A stretch of 5,730 nt of DNA. It comes from an uncultured Thermoguttaceae bacterium (GTDB taxonomy: Bacteria > Planctomycetota > Planctomycetia > Pirellulales > Thermoguttaceae). This document shows, piece by piece, positions 1-5,730 of this stretch (positions are counted from its first letter, which is position 1; each line of letters starts with the position of its first letter). The DNA is taken from assembly GCA_934725735.1 (NCBI GenBank), contig CAKVCP010000134.1, positions 1-5,730 on the forward strand. The letters run 5' to 3'. The notes under the pieces are model-generated. The model saw only the letters and a list, made by a program, of their open reading frames with translations, had not been told where the DNA came from and did no database searches. A program made the translations under genes and the position numbers.

Positions 1-1154
1 GCGTCAAAATTGGCGGCCAAGTTCGGTTTGACGGAGTTCTTGCGTCTCAAGACGAGGAATCAAAAGAGTATATGGGCAACGTTAGAAACTCTTTTGGTGT
101 TCATGACGTGCGATTGACTTTTGAAGGGACAGGGCACGAGAATCTGCAATATCGTCTTTTTGTTGTCGTCAATAAAAATATATCCTTCCAAGACGCATAC
201 ATTCGCGCGAAAAACACCAGAATAGGGGATGTTACTTTTGGTAATTTCTTCGTCGAGTCAGGAATGGAAAGTATCGATACCAATGCGGATCGCCCCTTTG
301 CTAATATTGACGAGAACGCCTCTTTATTCAGCTTACGCCGTCGATTTGGCTTGGCGACGCGCATTTTTGGCGCGGAGAAGAAGTCTCGCGCTCATTTTGG
401 CGTTTATTTGCCGAAAAACTTGGCGACTAATCCTCATCGAGTTAGTTACGACGGTCCGGGACTTGTTCTCAATACCCGTTTAACTTCAACCCCAATACTA
501 GTCGAAGACGAAGAGGGATTCACGCGCGAGATTTTGCATTTTGGAGGTAGCTACTATTGGGTTCATACCGGATCCAACACGAGTCTCAATTTAGGCGTGG
601 CGGGACTCCGGTGGCAGAGCGACAATCCTTCTTTTGTACAAGCGACAATTCCAATGAACGGTCGGTCGTACAATATGACGAATGTTGAAACAGCGTATCA
701 ACGCGAGGGCTTTGGAACAAGCGCCGAGGGATATCTAATGTCGATTGAGGATAATGGTCAGGTTTTTGGAACGACCGTCTCGGCGCGTTGGATTCTAACT
801 CCTGGATGCACGAGAACGTATAAAAAGGACGACGCGCGATTTGGCACGGTGAAAATGAGAGACGACGCCGTCTTCTTAAACTACAAGGATCGTACGGTAG
901 GAGAGAATCTCGGCGCATGGGAAGCGTTGGCGAAGTGGGAATGGACGGAAGTGAACAATGTTAAGAATATTGCGAACGCTACTTATGGGAACGTGCATCG
1001 TTCTATCTTGGGATGCAATTGGTTTTGGAACGAACAAACTTCGTGGACGTTTGCATGGGAACACGCCTTCGTTGACGCTACAAAAACAGTTAATCTCGAA
1101 AAGGGCAACTACGGAGTCGACACCCTTGTTTTACAAGGATATTTCAAGTTCTAA
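1..1154 (+). CDS. Phosphate-selective porin O/P-like outer-membrane porin (5'-truncated by window edge)
   Basis: This is an outer-membrane beta-barrel porin, probably of the OprO/OprP type, which lets anions or small solutes diffuse into the periplasm. The frame is open from base 3, giving 383 visible residues before TAA at 1152-1154; the ATG at 72 is an internal Met, because porin-like sequence (KIGGQVRFDGV) runs in frame ahead of it. Alternating hydrophobic and polar residues with many Gly and aromatic residues suggest beta strands throughout. The segment around visible residues 74-125 (GDVTFGNFFVESGMES, then a charged loop and RRRFGLATRIFG) resembles the early barrel of this family. GAWEALAKWEW at 304-314 matches the family's typical late GxWE strand. 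The last residues, LVLQGYFKF, end in Phe as expected for the C-terminal signal read by the BAM complex. The signal peptide and any N-terminal coiled coil or SLH part lie outside the window. Substrate preference cannot be read here; a general porin is the main alternative. Confidence 0.8.
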   Translation, partial: VKIGGQVRFDGVLASQDEESKEYMGNVRNSFGVHDVRLTFEGTGHENLQYRLFVVVNKNISFQDAYIRAKNTRIGDVTFGNFFVESGMESIDTNADRPFANIDENASLFSLRRRFGLATRIFGAEKKSRAHFGVYLPKNLATNPHRVSYDGPGLVLNTRLTSTPILVEDEEGFTREILHFGGSYYWVHTGSNTSLNLGVAGLRWQSDNPSFVQATIPMNGRSYNMTNVETAYQREGFGTSAEGYLMSIEDNGQVFGTTVSARWILTPGCTRTYKKDDARFGTVKMRDDAVFLNYKDRTVGENLGAWEALAKWEWTEVNNVKNIANATYGNVHRSILGCNWFWNEQTSWTFAWEHAFVDATKTVNLEKGNYGVDTLVLQGYFKF

Positions 1155-1177
1155 TCTTCTTGGATAAGGTCGTTATG

Positions 1178-1210
1178 AGGATCGTCTTTCTAAGGCGATC
1201 CTATTTTTTT
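1178..1210 (+). terminator. Intrinsic terminator of the porin gene
   Basis: An 11-bp stem pairs AGGATCGTCTT (1178-1188) with AAGGCGATCCT (1192-1202), including one G-U pair, around a 3-base loop (TCT). It is followed after one A by seven T at 1204-1210. It begins 23 bases after the porin stop codon. This is the classic Rho-independent layout and implies that the porin is the last gene of its transcript. Confidence 0.88.
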
Positions 1211-1453
1211 GAATTCAAACGACGTCTTACGTTCAATTAAAATGATTTAAAGTTTGACGACATATACCTTTATTTATGGGGCGGAGATAATTTATTCATA
1301 TTTTCCCAAACGCTTGTTAGTTCGAGTTTTAAGAAAAATGACTTAATATTTGTTTAGTTTGTACCGATTTTATAGAAAAGTTGGGCTGTTAGTATTTTAG
1401 TAATTGATTATAGGTTACTCTGAGAATTGATTGCGTACCGCTGTGAGGATTCG
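1211..1453 (+). other. AT-rich intergenic region, presumed promoter of the TolC-like gene
   Basis: No gene is visible here. The stretch is clearly richer in A and T than the flanking genes and lies between the porin terminator and the TolC-like start, so it should carry that gene's promoter. I see no convincing sigma-70 pair. The candidates are TTGTTT at 1350-1355 with TATAGA at 1371-1376 (15-base spacer, weak -35), and an isolated good -35-like TTGACG at 1254-1259 without a well-placed -10. GATAAT at 1286-1291 is a good -10-like box but lacks a matching -35. No riboswitch-like fold or operator repeat stands out. Confidence 0.4.
1445..1449 (+). promoter_or_regulatory. Ribosome binding site deciding the TolC-like start
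   Basis: GAGGA at 1445-1449 is a Shine-Dalgarno match. It lies 4 bases before ATG 1454 and 7 bases before the overlapping-frame neighbour ATG 1457, so it supports either of these adjacent in-frame starts over the TTG at 1427. The TTG has only a weak GAGA (1422-1425) almost touching it. Confidence 0.6.
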
Positions 1454-3097
1454 ATGATGAAAGATTATGGCAAGCAATTGAATAGAGGGCGACGCCCTTC
1501 GGTGAGCTGTCTCTCACCGTTTGCGAAATCTCGTTTATTCTCGTTGGTCATTGTTAGCTTGGCGACCTTTTGTAGCGGGACTTTCGCGGAGGGCGTTTAT
1601 CAGGAGTCTGCTTCACTATCCGCAGGGCTTCGTGAGGCGCCGTCTCCCGATTCATATCGACAGTCCGCATCAACTTTCGAGCCCCTTCCTGAATTACCGG
1701 AAAGTAGCGTCGTTTTTCATGATCTACGGACGGAAAATAAACCTAGGGGAAGGGAAGCAACCAAGTCGGGGGCGAATCCTCTTACGCCGCAGGGAGAGAC
1801 CTTGGCGCAGGCGGTCGACGTTGCTGTTTCTCAAAGTAGAACGCAGCGTGCGATGGCGTCAAGACGCGACGCTTCCCAGTCTGGCGTTCAAGCGGCTCAA
1901 ACCTTGCGTAATCCCAAGATTAGCAATACGACGGCGTACGTCGGTCTTCTCAATCAGCCGGAAATGAAATCGCAAGTCGATATTTCTGGAGCGGTCACGT
2001 CGATTGGCGGGAGCCTTCCGCCCGATTTGGCTGGAACTGTCGGACCAATTCTTTCGAATCTACCGACGCAATTTCAAGTGTCGACGCCCGTGCTTGATAA
2101 AAATTTTGTGACGTCGGTGACTTCCGTCACTTTGCCAATTTATCTTGGCGGACGCGTCAAAGCGTTAGAGGAGTCCGCAGCTGCGATGACCCAAGCGATT
2201 GCCGCAGGAGAGGAAGTGGACTTACAAAGGGTGAAGTTAGAGACGACGGAGGCTTTTTTTCTAGTTCTAAGACTGCGTAGTCTCCTTCAAGTGGCGATTG
2301 ACGCGACCGCTTCGGCGCAAAGCCATCTAAACGACGCAGTGAAGATGGAGAGTGTTGGGATATTGACCAAGAATGTCGTGCTGGCAGCCCAAGTCGCTCT
2401 CTCCGAGGCGCAACAAGCAGAATTGCAGGTGAGAACAGCTCTTTCAATCGCAGAGTCCGCTTACAATCGAATTCTTTGGCGTCCTCTCGATAGTCCGGTG
2501 AACTTGGCGGAAGAAGAGATGGCGCCGTTAGGAGAGAGCGTTGATTCGCTTATTACTTCCGCACTTGCTCATCGTGGGGAAATAAGGGCGTTAGACGCTG
2601 AACGACGAGCCTTGCAAGCTCAGGAACGCGTGGCTCGCGCGGATATAAAACCCCAAGTCGCGGCAGTCGGCGCTTATTCCTATATCGAGAATAGTCATAT
2701 GACGGCTAATAGTAACGCTACGGCGGCGATCGGAATGACGTGGACTCCTTTCGACGGAGGAACAAGTCGAGCGCGCGAACAGGCGGCTCGTCATAGCGCT
2801 ATGGCTGTCGCGCGCCTTCGAGAAGAGACGGAGGCTGGAATAAAACTTCAAATTCGTCAGGCATGGCTTGCTCAAAATGAAGCTTACGCGCGATTAAAAC
2901 TTGCCCAAAACACCGTTGACCACGCGGAGGAGAATTATCGAGTGACGACGCGCGGTTTTCAGGAGGGAATTTTGAATCATACTGAAGCGTTGGACGCCGC
3001 GTCGAATCTGACGGCGGCAAAGAGCGCTTTTACAAACGCTAAGTATGACGCCATTCTCGCAACCGAACGTTTAAAGAGGGCTACTGGGTGTTTTTAA
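1454..3097 (+). CDS. TolC-family outer-membrane efflux protein
   Basis: This is an outer-membrane channel of the TolC/OEP family, which trimerises into a barrel plus periplasmic helical tunnel and exports substrates together with a periplasmic adaptor and an inner-membrane pump. From ATG 1454 it is 547 residues. Residues 1-45 look like a signal peptide: a long basic n-region, a hydrophobic core (LFSLVIVSLATF, about 28-39) and probable cleavage after SGTFA at 45. Residues 46-113 form a Pro/Ser-rich linker. Two OEP repeats follow at about 115-341 and 362-544. Equivalent hairpin motifs mark the two halves: LPIYLGGRVKALEE (227-240) and WTPFDGGTSRAREQ (430-443). Long Ala/Gln/Glu-rich helices follow each, and the protein ends with the usual ERLKRATG. 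The second repeat carries the common GILNHTEALDA-type turn (505-515). There is no lipobox at the Cys near residue 40. It is alone between two terminators, with no adaptor or pump gene beside it. The substrate is unknown. Confidence 0.9.
   Translation: MMKDYGKQLNRGRRPSVSCLSPFAKSRLFSLVIVSLATFCSGTFAEGVYQESASLSAGLREAPSPDSYRQSASTFEPLPELPESSVVFHDLRTENKPRGREATKSGANPLTPQGETLAQAVDVAVSQSRTQRAMASRRDASQSGVQAAQTLRNPKISNTTAYVGLLNQPEMKSQVDISGAVTSIGGSLPPDLAGTVGPILSNLPTQFQVSTPVLDKNFVTSVTSVTLPIYLGGRVKALEESAAAMTQAIAAGEEVDLQRVKLETTEAFFLVLRLRSLLQVAIDATASAQSHLNDAVKMESVGILTKNVVLAAQVALSEAQQAELQVRTALSIAESAYNRILWRPLDSPVNLAEEEMAPLGESVDSLITSALAHRGEIRALDAERRALQAQERVARADIKPQVAAVGAYSYIENSHMTANSNATAAIGMTWTPFDGGTSRAREQAARHSAMAVARLREETEAGIKLQIRQAWLAQNEAYARLKLAQNTVDHAEENYRVTTRGFQEGILNHTEALDAASNLTAAKSAFTNAKYDAILATERLKRATGCF
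1485..1519 (+). other. Two adjacent hairpins within the first codons of the TolC-like gene
   Basis: The first hairpin pairs AGGGC (1486-1490) with GCCCT (1494-1498) over a 3-base loop; G1485-T1499 adds a wobble pair. The second pairs CGGTGAG (1500-1506) with CTCACCG (1513-1519) over a 6-base loop, with no mismatch. They abut with no gap, about 30 bases after the start codon, in the part encoding the signal peptide's n-region. Structure here could slow early translation. Short stems like these also arise by chance, so function is unproven. Confidence 0.35.
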
Positions 3098-3126
3098 TCA
3101 ATATTGCTTTTCGTTTGTAGTGAAAT

Positions 3127-3171
3127 AATCCCCGTCGTCGCCGTATGCGTTTCGACGGGGATTTGTTTTTT
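3127..3171 (+). terminator. Intrinsic terminator of the TolC-like gene, between convergent genes
   Basis: An 11-bp perfect stem pairs AATCCCCGTCG (3127-3137) with CGACGGGGATT (3153-3163) around a 15-base loop, in which CGC/GCG (3139-3141 and 3147-3149) can pair further. On the plus strand it runs into TTTGTTTTTT (3162-3171), a good U-tract. It starts 29 bases after the TolC-like stop. Read on the minus strand it lies 23 bases past the stop of the GH38-like gene, but the following bases (ATTTCACTAC) make a poor U-tract, so it may stop that transcript only weakly. Confidence 0.9.
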
Positions 3172-3186
3172 AGGGAATTCATTCGA

Positions 3187-5730
3187 CTAAAAATAAAGTC
3201 TCAGCATCCGCATCTGTCTGGGTTTGAACTTTAACGGTATCGTCGAGCCGTTTTTGACGTCGATTGTTTCTTTCGTAACGTCCCCTAAATAATTAACGGC
3301 TTCAACTCGGTTAATAGGGAGCAAGGAACGAAGAGTCGTTTCCGTTTCTGCGCTGTGCGTTTCTAAAAGCGTTATTTGAAATCCCGTGAAGGAATCGTTT
3401 AACTTCCCGTCACGTTGGGACGAATTCCCCGAATTGTCGTTGGCGGCGCTGGATTCGATAAGAGGCGAAGTCTCTAGGATTGAAATATTAGGGTCGGCTA
3501 CCGTCAAAAATTGGGTCGCGATTCTTCGTGGAGACGGAAGGTTTCCGAGAATGAAAGGGGGAATATCAGAATAACTCAGCGCCTCCGAATGTGGATCTTC
3601 TAGATCAACGCCGACTCCGAACCGGAAGCGCCGTCTCGTTTCCCCCGAGGGGATAAGGATACCGTCGATTCTCGAGTCGCTCACTTTTTTGTAGTACGGC
3701 AATCCAGCGGAGAGAATGGTAATTCCAATAGTGTCTTCACTTCTGATATCCACACATTCGGGCGCCTGTAAGTAATCGCGCGCCGTTCCGATAAGGGAGG
3801 CTGAGACTCCCCCGCGTACGTCCGCAAGCGCGTCCTTCCAGGCAAATCGACAAGCGTAATACGAATCCCAAGGAGAGCCGTTTGGAGTCGTTTGAGGATC
3901 GATTTCTAAATCGACGTCGACAACGCGACTTTTTAATCGAATGCTGATCGTCTGTTTGAAGGACGCGGCGATCTCTCCGGTTGGAGTCATCATTCGCCCT
4001 TGAATTAAGAGACGCCCAATACCTGGGCCAGAAGGTATTATCTCAAAACGATCAGCCGCCGGTATTGTGTATCCGTAATAGGAGTCTGTTTCGGAACGTG
4101 AATCTAAACGACGCAGTTCCTCCGGCAACTTCATTGCGAGATCCCAGGCAAATCGATTCCCTAACGTGGGTTGACGCAGAACCCCGTTGGTAAAGACAGC
4201 GTTCGACTTGTATGTGGTTAGCCTACGCACGGAACCCGTTGTCGGATCGATTCTTAGTTCGATATAATCGTTTTTCAGGGAATAATACCGTTCAAATTCC
4301 GTTGGAGAATAACGACGTTCGACGTATTCGACGAGTTCGCGCGTTCGATTTTCCTCTTCCCCTTCGCCTGATTTTGAAGGAGTGTTCGATTCGTTACCGC
4401 GCAATTTTAGCGCAAACTTTTGAATCAGCGACTTCTTCGTCTTCGCGGGGGTAGGGGGGAGCGCATTGGACGATTGCGCGGGGGACGGGTAATCTTCATG
4501 AAGCAGAGGAACCGGTTCCTCTTCGATTTCAAAAAAGGATCGCGTAATGAAATGAATCGTTCCCTCTGAAATCTGAGGAATCCACAAGGAGAGGCCTGAA
4601 GGAATTGAGACGGAAAAACGCGTTAGAGAAGATTTCGGCTCTGTGAAAATTCTTAACTGACCCCCTGAAACTGCCGTGAACTTCTCTTTGATGAAGTCGG
4701 TAAAATCGTTGATTTCAGCATTGTATTTGTCGACGTCGTCCGCCGTTCTTTTGATTTCCCAGAGAATTGTCTGACGGGACGACGACGTATTGAGGATTAG
4801 GAAGCCTTTGTCCCATTGAGGTGGAACGTCGTCGTTTTCTTTTGTCGTTTTTGTAGACTCCAGGGGAATGAGTAAAAACTTAGAGGCTTTCTCTAAATGT
4901 TCTTGAATTCTCTCTTCAAGATTTTGATATTGTGTGGAGAATTGTAACGCCGTTTCCTCGTTTGAGGGCGCCGTGGGCGGTAGGAGAGAAGAGTCCAAGA
5001 AACGGAGGACGTTTTCAACCTCTTTTCTAAGACTTTGGGATGATTGGATGAAATTTTCAAAAGCACTTTGCGCGTCTTTTTGCGCGTTTTTTCTTGTTTT
5101 GAAGGAGAAAAAACGAATAGTTGTTTCCAATGAAGACAACGCGCTTAAGGCTTGTCCTAACCTTCGACGTTGAGGCCATAGGGAGACGGGGTTTTCACGC
5201 GCGCGCTTTACGGATCGAGTAAGAAAGTTCGTTTTGAATTGATCTTTCACGAATTTTTCCGTGTTGCCCGAGCCTTCGGTTTCTCGAAGGAAGTCGGTAA
5301 TCGATAAGAATCTGCCAAGTACGGGAGAGTATTGATTCATACGCAACAGATCTTGCATCCAACGCGAAGCTTTATTGGGGCGATGCTCAAAGAAGAGCGT
5401 GGCGTTTTCGTCCGAGTAGTAGGAGCTTCCGATTTTGTCTGGAATTTGAAGGATTTCCTCCGCGTTAGAAGCGTCCAGGGGTTCCTTGCAGAGCGCCATG
5501 ATCGCCGATCCGTCGCGTCCCTGCCAGCGGAATTGAGTCCGATCCGTTTTTTTGTCGAGAAGAGTCCAACCGTCTTCCGTACGAGCGAGAACCGCTCTGT
5601 AGCCAGCGCCTTTGAGGAGTTGGGGTAAAATTTGCGCGTAACCTGCCTCCTGTCGCGCAAAAAGCGTTGGCGCAACCCCTAAAATATGTTGGTAGAGTTC
5701 ACGCCCCTGTCGCAATAGTCTGATTATTTC
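3187..5730 (-). CDS. GH38-like (alpha-mannosidase-like) glycoside hydrolase, C-terminal portion (5'-truncated by window edge)
   Basis: This probably belongs to the GH38-type proteins that hydrolyse alpha-mannosides, here in a long form I recall from planctomycetes. The frame is open to the right edge, giving 847 visible residues before TAG at 3187-3189; the TTG at 5713-5715 is an internal Leu in IIRLLRQGRELYQ. Residues 1 to about 155 look like the end of the catalytic domain (RWQGRDGSAIMAL near 68-80, FFEHRPNKASRWMQDL near 113-128, YSPVLGRFLSITDFLRET near 134-151). About 155-290 is helical and charged, perhaps the middle helical bundle. About 305-400 is beta-rich (GFLILNTSSSRQTILWEI). A low-complexity linker spans about 405-470. 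The C-terminal beta domains start at YYSLKNDYIELRIDPTTG (482-499) and include SPWDSYYACRFAW (619-631) and LLETHSAETETTLRSL (788-803). The catalytic aspartate and first metal ligands would lie outside the window, so activity cannot be judged. No partner gene is visible; it converges on the TolC-like gene. Confidence 0.7.
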   Translation of the reverse strand, partial: EIIRLLRQGRELYQHILGVAPTLFARQEAGYAQILPQLLKGAGYRAVLARTEDGWTLLDKKTDRTQFRWQGRDGSAIMALCKEPLDASNAEEILQIPDKIGSSYYSDENATLFFEHRPNKASRWMQDLLRMNQYSPVLGRFLSITDFLRETEGSGNTEKFVKDQFKTNFLTRSVKRARENPVSLWPQRRRLGQALSALSSLETTIRFFSFKTRKNAQKDAQSAFENFIQSSQSLRKEVENVLRFLDSSLLPPTAPSNEETALQFSTQYQNLEERIQEHLEKASKFLLIPLESTKTTKENDDVPPQWDKGFLILNTSSSRQTILWEIKRTADDVDKYNAEINDFTDFIKEKFTAVSGGQLRIFTEPKSSLTRFSVSIPSGLSLWIPQISEGTIHFITRSFFEIEEEPVPLLHEDYPSPAQSSNALPPTPAKTKKSLIQKFALKLRGNESNTPSKSGEGEEENRTRELVEYVERRYSPTEFERYYSLKNDYIELRIDPTTGSVRRLTTYKSNAVFTNGVLRQPTLGNRFAWDLAMKLPEELRRLDSRSETDSYYGYTIPAADRFEIIPSGPGIGRLLIQGRMMTPTGEIAASFKQTISIRLKSRVVDVDLEIDPQTTPNGSPWDSYYACRFAWKDALADVRGGVSASLIGTARDYLQAPECVDIRSEDTIGITILSAGLPYYKKVSDSRIDGILIPSGETRRRFRFGVGVDLEDPHSEALSYSDIPPFILGNLPSPRRIATQFLTVADPNISILETSPLIESSAANDNSGNSSQRDGKLNDSFTGFQITLLETHSAETETTLRSLLPINRVEAVNYLGDVTKETIDVKNGSTIPLKFKPRQMRMLRLYF

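Noticed and set aside
72..74. ATG at 72 as the true start of the porin
   Set aside because: The frame is open upstream to the window edge and the upstream residues (KIGGQVRFDGV) read as porin sequence. No signal peptide follows this ATG.
586..918. Minus-strand open frame of 110 codons inside the porin gene
   Set aside because: It is antisense to a well-supported gene, its product is Arg/Ser/Pro-rich without domain character, and it has no convincing ribosome site. It is a shadow frame.
1571..1573. Cys near the end of the signal peptide as a lipoprotein acylation site
   Set aside because: The preceding residues (LATF) do not fit a lipobox, which needs a small residue directly before Cys; cleavage after SGTFA fits signal peptidase I better.
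2108..2130. GTGAC repeats and a GTGAC-TTCC-GTCAC hairpin in the TolC-like gene
   Set aside because: They encode the repeated residues VTSVTSVT in a probable beta strand, and the 5-bp stem is within chance expectation.
5337..5675. Minus-strand open frame of 112 codons overlapping the GH38-like gene
   Set aside because: It lies in another frame of the same strand, is very rich in Arg, Lys and Ser, and overlaps sequence whose main frame matches a protein family.
5713..5715. TTG (minus strand) as the start of the GH38-like gene
   Set aside because: The frame stays open to the window edge and the protein starting here would lack the front of the catalytic domain; the codon reads as Leu within a conserved-looking helix.
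1..5730. Mobile element, CRISPR array, tRNA, toxin-antitoxin or defence system
   Set aside because: I found no transposase, integrase, regularly spaced repeats, cloverleaf or small paired genes. Three envelope- or carbohydrate-related genes explain nearly all of the window.

Overview
The window is 5,730 bases of a moderate-GC bacterial chromosome with three protein genes, two of them cut by the window edges. It probably comes from a Gram-negative-type (two-membrane) bacterium. Two of the products look like outer-membrane proteins: a phosphate-selective-type porin and a TolC-family outer-membrane channel. The third protein resembles the long GH38 (alpha-mannosidase-like) proteins that I recall from Planctomycetota. 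Together with the frequent CGTCG/CGACG words and moderate GC, this makes a planctomycete (Pirellulales-like) the best guess. That assignment is inference, not something the sequence proves.

Layout. Bases 1-1154 (+) hold the 3' part of the porin gene, which is open at the left edge. A strong intrinsic terminator follows at 1178-1210. Bases 1211-1453 are an AT-rich intergenic stretch that should contain the promoter of the next gene. Bases 1454-3097 (+) hold a complete TolC-like gene with a signal peptide. Its start has two or more candidates, and two back-to-back hairpins lie just inside the coding region. A second strong hairpin terminator (3127-3171) sits in the short gap between this gene and a convergent gene. 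Bases 3187-5730 (-) hold the 3' part of the GH38-like gene. Its N-terminal catalytic half lies beyond the right edge.

How they may work together. The porin and the TolC-like channel are each closed by their own terminator, so the TolC gene looks monocistronic. No membrane-fusion protein or inner-membrane pump is visible, so its partners must be encoded elsewhere. The GH38-like gene is transcribed towards the TolC gene and nothing in the window links it to efflux or to the porin. I see no tRNA, rRNA, CRISPR array, insertion sequence, phage gene or defence system. The region reads as ordinary cell-envelope and carbohydrate-related chromosome. The observations below are modest.
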